From Metaphire vulgaris (taxonomy: Eukaryota > Annelida > Clitellata > Crassiclitellata > Megascolecidae): 64,000 bases of DNA. The notes under the pieces were generated by a model that was not told where the DNA came from, did not search any database, and saw only the letters and a list, made by a program, of their open reading frames with translations. The translations under genes were made by a program, and so were the position numbers. Numbering within the stretch: position 1 is the stretch's first letter; every line of letters starts with the position of its first letter. Location of the stretch: the NCBI GenBank assembly GCA_018105865.1, contig CM030856.1, forward strand, positions 3,333,620 to 3,397,619, given 5' to 3'. Shown piece after piece: positions 55,635 to 64,000 of this stretch.

Positions 55635-55920
55635 TATCTGGATCCAGTCTTACTCTTGTTCCATCTACATGCCACATTACCATTGGTGACCACATGTTTC
55701 TGGTAGCGGCTGCCAAAGTTTGGAATAGCCTTCCATCATCAGCAACTATGGCAAAGACACTAGAAGCATTTAAACGAGTACTGAAAAATGCTCTGTTTGT
55801 TCACAGTTATCCAGAACACTGATCATTGACAGATATACTATATTTTTAATTGTAAGGTGTCCTGGTAGTACTTGTATGTTATGCCATCATAATCAGTTCA
55901 AGATTATTATTATTACTGCA
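55635..55920 (+). pseudogene. LINE 3' tail inserted into LINE-G
   Basis: The plus strand encodes FLVAAAKVWNSLPSSATMAK, then LEAFKRVLKNALFVH and a stop at 55819, a CR1/L2-type C-terminus. It is followed by a 3' UTR and an ATTATTATTATT tail at about 55903-55916. On either side the antisense LINE-G frame continues. Confidence 0.75.
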
Positions 55921-56140
55921 GTTTGATGTGTCTCCCTTTTTGGCATAGGTGTATTACAATCCTGTTCTTCCAATCAGTCAGTATGTCTTCGTTTTTCCCA
56001 TCTTTTATTGCACAGGTCAGTCAAGTTTTTGTGGGTTCCTCTCTCCCGCGTTTGAATAGTTCGGCTATGATTTCATTATTATGTATATTACATATACAAA
56101 ATTTCCTCCCCATCTTTGGGCAATAAGCCTTGCCTTAAGT
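55921..56140 (-). pseudogene. LINE-G pre-RT region
   Basis: The minus strand reads NNEIIAELFKRGREEPTKTL, then TDLCNKRWEKNEDILTDWKN and IVIHLCQKGDTSN, matching the region ahead of NWRGI in RTE-type RTs. It joins the RT at 55630 once the LINE tail is removed. Confidence 0.7.
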
Positions 56141-56237
56141 CATAACATCACCTACCACAATTAAAGACATCTACCACAATTAAAGATATTATGATCACTG
56201 ATTGTGAATCTTATGTGCATAATGAAGCTTGTTTTTT

Positions 56238-56502
56238 TTTCTGTAGAAAGACTTGCAATGGTCAATCTAGAAAGTGTTCCAGATTTGGTTCAGCATCTTT
56301 GCAAACTCCATCTTTACTTTAAAGATTCAAGAGTAGCTGACATATTTGATAGAAATAAATATTTTCAGGAACAGAAGCTGAAGAGAAAGACTTTCAGTGC
56401 TCTTTTCAGTTATTTGAAGAGTACTAAAAGGAGGTATCTTATTCAGTGCAATTATTTGAAGTTCACTTTTGCTGAAAAGGTTTTCTTAGTTAGAAATATC
56501 TG
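56238..56502 (+). CDS. Possible internal exon of a host gene
   Basis: A polypyrimidine tract followed by TTTTCTGTAG precedes an open stretch of about 88 codons that ends at CTG|GTAATT, so both splice signals are plausible. The peptide starts ERLAMVNLESVPDLVQHLCK and continues with KLKRKTFSALFSYLKSTKRR. The regular pattern of aromatic and basic residues resembles Sfi1-type or other centrin-binding helices, but this is only an impression. No transposon motif is present. Neighbouring exons were not found. Confidence 0.35.
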
Positions 56503-56565
56503 GTAATTATGTCTTCAAATAACTTGCCCAGAGTACATATATATATATAATATGCATATATATTT

Positions 56566-57493
56566 GACCCGCTGGGAGAAAAGGTACCATATGTGGGGTT
56601 CTTGAGTTATATATACTGCGTATATCGGGGTTATATTAGCTCAGTCACAGCAAAGTTGTAGAGAAATATACTTTGTCATTTCAGAGATACCAGCATCCAA
56701 ACATCATGCCTATCAAATTCAAATTTAGAAGAAAATGAACATTTATTATTGATGAAATTGAAGTGTTCAAAATTTTAAAACTATACAAGAGTTACGGATG
56801 AAATTTTATCTCAGTATTAATTGTCATATATGCAAACTATCTCTAAAGTTTCATCCATAACTATTCATAATTTATCAGTAGAAAATTGAAATAAATATAA
56901 TTACCAATACTAGAACACGGTAATTGAAAAAGGTACCATAAGTGGGATAGGACATAATAATAGGGTTGTAATGTACAATCTAAACAAGATATACGAACAA
57001 ACTGTAATAGAACGCAATAAAACTTATGAGATAATATTAATCAAGGTGATTATAAATTTAACATATGTAACGGATGAGGAAAAACAAAAAACGAGAAACT
57101 AGTGTTGTAATTCATAAATAACAGCACAAAATAAGATTAAACTTCTCTTTTAAGCAAAGAAAGAAACAAAAATTGCCCGATATTGCAGATTTGTCAGCTG
57201 GCTCTAAGCTCATACGTATCCAAAGTTTTGTAAAAATTGGTAAGTAAGCTTAAACAGAGCATCAAAGTCAGAAGCCCACTTATGGTACCTTTTACCTATC
57301 TCAGTTTTAAAACAAATTCGTTACTAAATGATGCAGATTTGATTAAAAAGACATAATCATTTAATTGTCTACACATCATACTGTCAAAAATACCCAAAAA
57401 GTAATTTTTGAAAAATTTGAGTTTTCAAGATAAAAATGCAATTTTCTCGCTAATCTGTGATCCCACTTATGGTACCTTTTCTCCCAGCAGGTC
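56566..57493. mobile_element. Unclassified DNA element with ~33-bp TIRs, intact (copy 2)
   Basis: This 928-bp copy begins GACCCGCTGGGAGAAAAGGT and ends in the inverted form (one difference: GCAGGTC). Two further inverted GGTACCATAAGTGGGA motifs lie inside, at about 56931 and 57268. The order of internal segments matches 5119-8729 read backwards. It has no coding capacity. Confidence 0.82.
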
Positions 57494-57749
57494 ACATATG
57501 TATTTATGCAAATTATGCATGTATAATTGTATATATATGTGGTTGCTTCATAGTGTTATTTATAATAACAAAAATCATGTTAGCCATAGTTTGTGGTTTA
57601 AAAATCTGTAGGGCAGTTTCAAAAATCTGCATGCTCAGTAATGATGGCACCCAAATACAGGAAAAACTACTTGCTCCAAGATCTGACCATTTCCTCTAAT
57701 TGTAAGTTTTTCTCAGTTGGACGACATAATCTTTGTCTTGGATCCGTTT
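57494..57749. other. Unassigned AT-rich spacer
   Basis: Nothing recognised. Confidence 0.3.
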
Positions 57750-59387
57750 TTCAGCATATTGTATCTGGAGGCTTCTAATTCAAGGAGGTTGATGTCACAG
57801 TGGTTTTTATTAATACTGAAATAATTGAGCTATATAAATGAAATTTGGGAGTAAGTACAAAAGGACAGGAGGTGAGAGGGAGAGTAGTCATCTTCGGATC
57901 CTTCTTGGGTTCTTCTTCCATTTGTGTTTGAGTTGACCTGGCCATGTTAATGGCGATGAGTTTTAAAGATGATTTTAAGAAAGATGAAACTTACGATGTG
58001 TAGTGCAAATTAAGCAGTTAGTTGAACCTACATTGTTGAGGACTAGATCATGAACTCTGACAGTTGATTCTTCTTCTTCTTTTTAGGTGCTGTGTATTTC
58101 TACATTAGCGACCATGGATTTCCACTTTGTTCTATCTTGACATCCTCTTATTAGTTCGATGTTATTCATTATTCCCTCAATTCCTTCTCGTAGGCAGTCT
58201 ACATATGTGTTTCTCTGCCTTCCTCTGGCTCTTTTTCCCTCCACTTTACCGGTTATTGCCAAATGCTCCAGTCCTTCCTTCTTCATTACATGTCAGAAGA
58301 AGGAAAGCTGCCTTTTTTTGATGGTTGCCATCAGACTTCTTTCTATTCCAATTTCATTCAAAATCTCTTCATTGGTTTTCTTTTCCATCCATGAAATCTT
58401 CGGCATCCTTCGCAGAAACCACATTTCTGTGGCTTCCAATTTCTTCTGCATGGCCTTGGATATAGTCCATGTCTCTGCTCCATACAAGAGTACTGACCAA
58501 ACATAGCATTTGAGCACTTAATCGTGTCTCGTAAGAGATGTGCCTATTTTGCTTTGAGTTCTCAGAATCCTGCCTTGGCCATTCCTATTCTTGATGTTGT
58601 CTTTCTCACATTTCCCATACCTGGTTATCATACTGCCTAAGTACTACTGTCACAAGCTCCTATTAAGCATGTGAGGGTTCTTTTTTCTTAAATGTTAATA
58701 CGCACTTTAGAAGCTCTTCGTCTTAATGATTAACAAATAAGCAAGGCACTGAGCAATAAATGAATTCCGTTTCTTCAACACAAACACAATTATATTCACA
58801 CTTGTTTCTCCAACATAGAACATATCACTCATAGCAATGCTTTTCCATAGTTTCTCAAACGTTTCTAATACTGTTCATTTATACTCACGTAAATCTTTTC
58901 TATATTGTCCGTTTGAACATCTTCAAAACCGCATACAATATCACATAAACGTTTTCTATAAAATTCTATATGTCAATCATTTCTCAATTCTCTCATTATC
59001 ACACTTCTTGACAACGCCCCCTTCCATATTTCATTTCTCTTCACCATCACTCACAACCGCGACCACTCCCGACAGCGACCTCCGCTCGACTGTACCTGTC
59101 ATTAACCTTACACGTCCATTCATTCATTCCCAAGCCACCATACTACACACATACATAACCTCCTTCACACCTCAAACATTCACCAGCAAACAACCTAAAT
59201 ATCACTTTGTGACAACTACTTGCTTGATTTCATTACCATTTAGTCTTATTCTGCATGTGGATGTTACCGGTACTTTGCTCTTGGTTATCATTGCTAATTT
59301 TTGTAGTAGTTCCTGCAGCTTTTCCTCTGAATCAGCTATTAGAGTTGCATCGTCTGCAAATCTAAGATTATAAGGCCTGCATTTTTT
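57750..59387 (-). pseudogene. LINE-H (RTE-like) RT palm to C-terminus, antisense
   Basis: Near 59387 the minus strand encodes NLRFADDATLIADSEEKLQE, the RT catalytic box with both aspartates. Further on, 58517-58293 gives LLYGAETWTISKAMQKKLEA and LRRMPKISWMEKKTNEEILN. 58286-58083 gives VEGKRARGRQRNTYVDCLRE, the typical RTE-type ending. The part 58650-59220 between them is decayed. Upstream continuation lies at 63209-64000. Confidence 0.82.
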
Positions 59388-59626
59388 ACCTTTTTGAAAA
59401 TTGTTTTAATTTCAAAGGCTGAATTGTATGTGGTTTAATGTGCTAATTTCATAAATTAAAACCGTTTTCCTCCATCATGTAAGAATTTTTAACAAAACAC
59501 GAAATGAAATTGATACGATAAGCTAAAACATTAGCATATATAGCAGTACAAGCGTATGTACTTGAGCCTGGTTTTTACTCCATTCAAAGTATACAAATGT
59601 CACTTAATGTAAAATGAACAATGAAC

Positions 59627-60960
59627 CAGTGTGATTCCCGTTAACTGAAACTGAAACTGAAATATCCGTTAACTGATAAATAATAAATCCGTTAACGGGA
59701 ACTGGAACTGGAACTGGAAAATACGCAAAACTGCAACTAAAACTGAAACTGGAAAATAAGCAACTGAAACTGAAAAATCGAGTCATATCAGTATCGTTTC
59801 AGTTTCAGTAATCTGAATATGGTAGGCGAACATCAGTGCAGCTGTGTGCATGACAGGTTGGCTATTGATCTATTGTTCCACACGTAGGTCAGTACTCAAT
59901 AGTCCAGTTGTTTACTGCTCGCTCGACCGATTGCCGATTTCGCACTAGCTATTGTAATTTATAATTTGTAATGTGTCCACGCAGTCACTGTATTAGTTGC
60001 CACATAAATCTCTACGTTGTATAATAATAATTACGTTGTATAATAATTGCCGGCCTGGGCAACAGGACGTCACGTCCCCCGCAGTGACAGTAGTTATTTG
60101 GCCCCTTAATTGATTGTGTTCGTCTACCAAGCCTGTAAGGCCTGCACGGAGTACACGCTGCTTTGCTGATTGACCTACTTTAGCAGAGATCGGGACTCAA
60201 TGCAAGTTCCAACTTTATTGTATTGTTTTGTTTGTCGCTGGTGACGGTCTAGTTTCCTGCGCATTGACGTGACAGTTGTATAGGCCAACTAATCAAATAT
60301 TATAGAAACATTTTAACAATGAGCTTTAAGGTAACCAGTGGCCGTCAAAAAGAGAGTGTGATTTGGGAATATTTTCAGTATGATAAGATTGCCGACAAAA
60401 GTAAATGTCTTGTTACTGTCTAACAACTCGCCCTGTGGAAAGTTAATTGCGGGCAGCAATTCAACAAATGTTAAAAGTCATCTAGAGAGTTGTCATAATG
60501 CTCCATTAGCTGAGTATCGCAAGAAAGAAGCCAAAAGAAAATGAATGATTAATGTAAGCAATTTATTTACTTAAGTTATGTATGTAACTGGTATGATGCT
60601 CTGTTATAAATTAACCCATTCACAAATAACTTTGTTTCTACTAACTTTAAACTTCACATGTGTAATGTAGAGACTTTCAGGCTGTGTGCCCTTATAACCA
60701 GTTGAATAAAAATGAATATGAAATGTCAAATAAACGCTGTGCTGTAATGCTACTGTTGCTACAGTATTTAAATGTAGGGCTTTCATCCTATGTCTGCGTT
60801 TTTATTAGAACGACAAAAAACTGGAACTGAAAAATACCTGCAACTGAAACTGAAACTGAAAAATATACAAAACTGAAACTGAAACGGAAACTGAAAAATA
60901 GTTTTGCAAAACGGAACTGAAACTGGAATTGAAATATAATGAGCAACTGGAATCACACTG
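59627..60960. mobile_element. Nonautonomous hAT with GAAACT subterminal repeats
   Basis: Perfect 12-bp TIRs CAGTGTGATTCC and an exact TSD CAATGAAC (59619-59626, 60961-60968). Both ends carry many AACTGAAACTGAAA units, inside 59640-59830 and 60815-60945, on the same strand rather than inverted. A BED zinc-finger relic lies at 60319-60544. Confidence 0.93.
60319..60544 (+). pseudogene. BED-type zinc finger of a hAT transposase, decayed
   Basis: An ATG at 60319 opens MSFKVTSGRQKESVIWEYFQ and continues YDKIADKSKCLV to a stop. In shifted frames follow SPCGKLIAGSNSTNVKSHLE and SCHNAPLAEYRKKEAKRK. The aromatic W-x2-F, the first cysteine and the H-x4-H near the end outline a BED finger, the DNA-binding N-terminus of many hAT transposases. 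The second cysteine is uncertain because of the frameshift. No DDE part remains. Confidence 0.65.
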
Positions 60961-60993
60961 CAATGAACACTATAATAAAGTTCAATATGATCT

Positions 60994-62734
60994 TTAGTCC
61001 TTTTCATTATGCCTCCTTCTTTTCTTTTCAAAGCTTCTTTTTTGACACTTCCATTTGTAGACCTTTTCTGGGAACTCCCTCCGTAGCATCCAACAGTAGT
61101 CAGCAATCATGTTAACATTCCAACGCCCTTGATATCTCCTTTCCATTTCCTTGACATCCTGGTGAAGTCTTTCACCTTGTTCTTCGCTTACTGCTCCTAG
61201 GTTTTCTGGGAAGTAGTCAACATGGGAGTTCAGAAAGTGGAGTTTCAAACTCATCGAGCAACCTAAGGTTTTTAGTTTGGTGAGCATGTTTGCAACGATA
61301 TATCTGAAGTTTGGATCCTTATGATTTCCAAGAAATTTCTTTACCACTTCTTTAAAAGATAACCAAGCCTCTTTTTCTGCAACATTCATTTGAGCCTCAA
61401 ACATATCATCTTTCATCATCTTGCGAATATCCGGACCTTCAAAAACTCCTTCCTTCAATTTTGCTTCAGACAATGTAGGAAACTTTTCTACCAGGTATTT
61501 AAAACAGGGACCATCTTTTGGCAACGCCTTGACGAATTGCTTCATGATGCCAAGTTTAATGTGTAGTGGAGGCAAAAGAACTTTCTTCGGATCAATGAGA
61601 TTTGCTTTTAAAACATTTCTTACACCAGGCACTAAAGCATCTCTTCTTGGCCAGTCCTTTCTGACCCAATGGTGGCTTTTATCTCTGCTATCCCATTCAC
61701 ATAGAAAACATGGATACTTCGTGTACCCTCCTTGCTGCCCCAATAACATTGATATAACTTTCAAGTCTCCACAAACAATCCATTCATGTTCATTGTACTT
61801 AATTTTCGACAGTATGATTTCCAAATTCTTGTAACGCTCTCTCAAGTGGACTGAGTGGGCCACCGGCAGTGATGCATACTTGTTGCCATCATGCAGAAGA
61901 ACTGCCTTCAAACTTCTTTTTGATGCGTCAATGAAAAGCCGCCAGTTGTTGCAATCATACTCAATGTCAAACATGCCATCAACTTTGCTACATCGTTACA
62001 GTAAACCAAATCCTCCTTTTGAGTAAAAATGGAATGAAATCATTTTCGCGGTTCCTGTACCAAGAAAACGAAGTGCCTGTAGCTAGAAGATTTTTCTGTC
62101 TCAGTCTAGAACCAAGCAACTCAGCAGATTCTTTCGTTGAGTCTAAATCTCTGACCAAATCATTCAACTCTTGTTGTGAAAATTGTTGAGGCTCAATGCA
62201 AGGAACAGTGAACTCTTCATCTGAAAAGTCAATGTCTTCATCTGATGTGTCTGATTTAGAAATATTTTCTAGTGATTCAGGAACAGAAGGTATAGGAACG
62301 TCCGGACCATGAGGTACAGGACGAATCGCACTCCGAAGGCTTGGATAGAAAATTTCTTTCCTGTTTTTCAAATTGTAACCTTTCACATTACACGAACAGA
62401 AATAGCAGTCATCAGAATGATTTCTAGCTTCTCTCCAGATCATAGGAATCCCAAAGCGAAAAGATTTCTTCTTACCCTGATACCACTGACGAAGTTCTTT
62501 AACACAAATGGAACACACTTTGTGTGGTGCCCATGACTTGTCTTGGTCACATAACTTAACTCCTAAATAGGCAAAATAGACTTTTTTCACGAATTCAGTA
62601 ATATTTCGCTGTTGTTTTTTCACTACGAAGCTGCCACAAATATAACAGAAGCTATCAGGTGAAACACGACAACCTTTTGCAGCCATTTCTACTAAGCTTT
62701 TACCGAAAGTCGCACTTAACGATGTACTTCGCAC
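60994..62734 (-). pseudogene. Zinc-finger protein with D-D-E-like region, likely transposase of unassigned type
   Basis: Two adjoining minus-strand frames form one gene with a break near 61980. The N-terminal part (62734-61988) has C30-x2-C33, C74-x2-C77 and C110-x2-C113, a ZAD-like pair plus a third knuckle, then an acidic stretch. The C-terminal part (61974-60994, 326 residues) begins NNWRLFIDASKRSLKAVLLH with D16, then EWIVCGDLKVISMLLGQQ with D70. CFLCEWD (C89, C92), PPLHIKLGIMKQFVK and NLGAVSEEQGERLHQDVKE (E264-E268) follow. Strand-like segments ending in D, D and a late E-rich helix suggest an RNase H-like fold. Similar unnamed proteins occur in several animals, from memory. Function is inferred, not shown. 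Confidence 0.55.
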
Positions 62735-63208
62735 CGCTTCTGAAACTCCACTAACTGAAGCACACTTACAAGCCCCTTTTATAACTACTTAGTATAATGA
62801 TTGCATCATCTCACAAGGGAATTGTGCAACATCAAAATGGCGTCATCAACCGTATTGCGCAACCTCGGCGTATTACATCATGTGCGCAATCTCGGCGCCC
62901 TTCACCCTCTGCAAGCGCAATATCAACCGCGAGAATTACTAAAAATTGTCTCAGTCCTCTTATGTTACCTAATATATGTATCAAAAATTCATCATTTAAT
63001 GTACGATGTGACCTAATAAATATATAAAAATTTCTTTCTTCACCAATTAAGCCGGGTGCAAGAAATTCTTCATTTAATAGAACAAATATTGGTTTTAGGT
63101 GAAACCGGTGGGTGATGGAATTTTTTACTTGTTTTTCCTGATTTCAGCTACCAAATTTACATAAGAATCAACATTTCGTTTTGAAACAATTTTTCCATCG
63201 CAGGCCTG
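62735..63208. other. 5' noncoding part of the candidate transposon
   Basis: It holds the presumed promoter and 5' end of the minus-strand gene. A CGGCG-containing stretch at 62865-62905 has two variants of 'gcgcaacctcggcg'. The last 25 bases form the inverted terminus. Confidence 0.35.
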
Positions 63209-64000
63209 TGAATTATTTATGTTTCTTCCTCCAAGTTTGACACCTTCTAGATCTTCAATTGCTTTTATGACTTCCTCTTCATATAAGTTGAAGAAGTCTG
63301 GCGAAATTCCACATCCCTGTCTTGCCCCTTTCCGTATCTTTATCCATTTTCGTATAGTTCCGTTAATCCTGATTGCAGCTTCCTGTTTCCAATACAAATC
63401 CTGCGGCAGTCTTAAGTCTTTCCCATCAATTCCTGAATTCTCCAAGACTGTAAATTGAGTTTCATGCATCACGCTATCAAATGCCTTTTCATAAATCAAT
63501 AAAACATAGATACAAATCATTTTGCATCTCTTAATGCATCTTTCCCCAAGCATTCTTAGTAAAAAAAAATTGCATTTCGGCATCCACAATCTTTTTTGAA
63601 GCCATATTGTTCTTCTGCTATTGCATTTCTAGTCCTGCTCTTTGCTCTTTCAAGCAGTACTCTTAAAACTATCTTCGTTATATGATTTATAAGACTCATC
63701 GTTCTGTGATCTCCACGCTCTGTTGCTCCTGGTTTCTTGGGTATTGCAATGAATATTGAATGACTGGCACGTTTCCAGTGGCAAGTACCCTGTTTCATAC
63801 ATGATGTTAGCCATTTCTGTCAATTTCTTTGTTCCTATCTCCCCAGCTGCAAGTACCATCTTAGTTACTATGTTGTCTGGGCCCGCTGACTTGTTTTTCT
63901 TCATCTTCTTCAAAGCCCCTACAACTCCTTCTAATATTGGAGCTCCATCTACCTCTTTGGTAATAGGCTTGTCCCCTCTCTTGTCATTGTACAGTTCTGT
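63209..64000 (-). pseudogene. LINE-H RT N-terminal part, antisense, runs off the window
   Basis: Minus-strand motifs from the window edge inwards: a KEVDGAPILEGVVGALKKMK-type segment at 63960-63900, KNKSAGPDNIVTKMVLAAGE, CNTQETRSN near 63745 equivalent to IPKKPGATERGDHRTMSLIN, LLIYEKAFDSVMHETQF with the first catalytic D, and GARQGCGISPDFFNLYEEEV. It ends with GVKLGGRNINN at 63209. The frame then breaks at the insertion and resumes at 59387. Several frameshifts occur. Confidence 0.82.

Larger units (their letters stand above)
52560..56140 (-). mobile_element. LINE-G (RTE-like), antisense, split by two insertions
   Basis: The minus strand shows, in order, the pre-RT region (56140-55921), RT (55630-54890) and C-terminal region (53050-52560). 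A plus-strand LINE tail at 55635-55920 and a roughly 1.85-kb block at 53051-54889 containing a pogo-like element interrupt it. It is heavily decayed. Confidence 0.65.
59388..63208 (-). mobile_element. Candidate DNA transposon of unassigned superfamily inside LINE-H
   Basis: The two LINE-H parts, NINN at 63209+ and LRFADD at 59387-, form one continuous frame if this 3.8-kb block is removed. The block's ends are short inverted repeats: AAGGCCTGC on the left and CAGGCCTGC on the inverted right, with a further AAAATTGTTT block near both. ATTAT occurs at both junctions. It contains one gene on the minus strand and the nested hAT 59627-60960. Without that hAT it is about 2.5 kb. TSD length is uncertain. 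Confidence 0.55.

Noticed and set aside
63125..63208. Continuous LINE-H frame past NINN (reading ACDG in place of the catalytic box)
   Set aside because: It is open by chance for about 28 codons; the match to the usual sequence is weak, whereas the fragment at 59387 continues NINN exactly with LRFADDATL. This choice remains open.

Overview
The window reads as intergenic or intronic DNA from a eukaryote, most likely a marine invertebrate animal. The reasons are non-LTR retrotransposons of CR1/L2 and RTE type, a tRNA-derived SINE, a piggyBac element, many hAT-type elements with 8-bp target site duplications (TSDs), pogo-like and Helitron-like ends, many trinucleotide and TA microsatellites, and no bacterial-style operons. 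The sequence alone does not fix the phylum. Nearly all of the 64 kb is transposon-derived. Only two short stretches look like host exons: 11716-11897 (minus) and, less surely, 56238-56502 (plus).

Layout. 1-5100: piggyBac-related noncoding repeats, a piggyBac-type MITE (1984-3046) at TTAA, and a hAT element (3492-4838) that carries a smaller hAT and a LINE tail. 5119-8729: an element with 33-bp terminal inverted repeats (TIRs), invaded by a hAT, invaded by a second hAT of the same family, which carries a 191-bp hAT MITE. 8762-14116: two LINE-A copies, the first split by a 1.2-kb hAT, with the putative host exon between them. 14117-18450: GC-rich sequence, a foldback element whose loop holds a reverse transcriptase (RT) scrap, microsatellites and an array of evenly spaced 23-bp repeats. 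18453-25160: two opposed Helitron-like copies, a large hAT with nested hATs (one with a zinc-finger transposase relic), TA microsatellites and hAT MITEs. 25170-31618: one L2-like LINE (LINE-C) split by a near full-length RTE element and by a CR1 fragment. 31629-40185: hAT ends, a third copy of the 5-kb-region hAT, and two opposed hATs 48 bp apart that both carry the same RT fragment. 40480-44725: LINE-E, a palindromic MITE, and LINE-F split by an 849-bp retroposon. 44891-48838: a piggyBac element with a decayed transposase gene interrupted by a hAT that itself carries a SINE. 48857-57493: an inverted-repeat element with tandem 20-bp palindromes, LINE fragments, a pogo-like element and a second copy of the 33-bp TIR element. 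57750-64000: an RTE-like LINE, apparently split by a DNA transposon of a superfamily I cannot name. Its protein has zinc-finger pairs followed by a D-D-E-like region, and a BED-type hAT sits inside it.

No gene set works together here as a pathway. What the window records is an insertion history. At least fifteen insertions can be delimited to the base by TIRs plus TSDs, and several can be ordered relative to each other. Most coding remnants carry frameshifts or stops, so little if any of this DNA encodes active transposition machinery.
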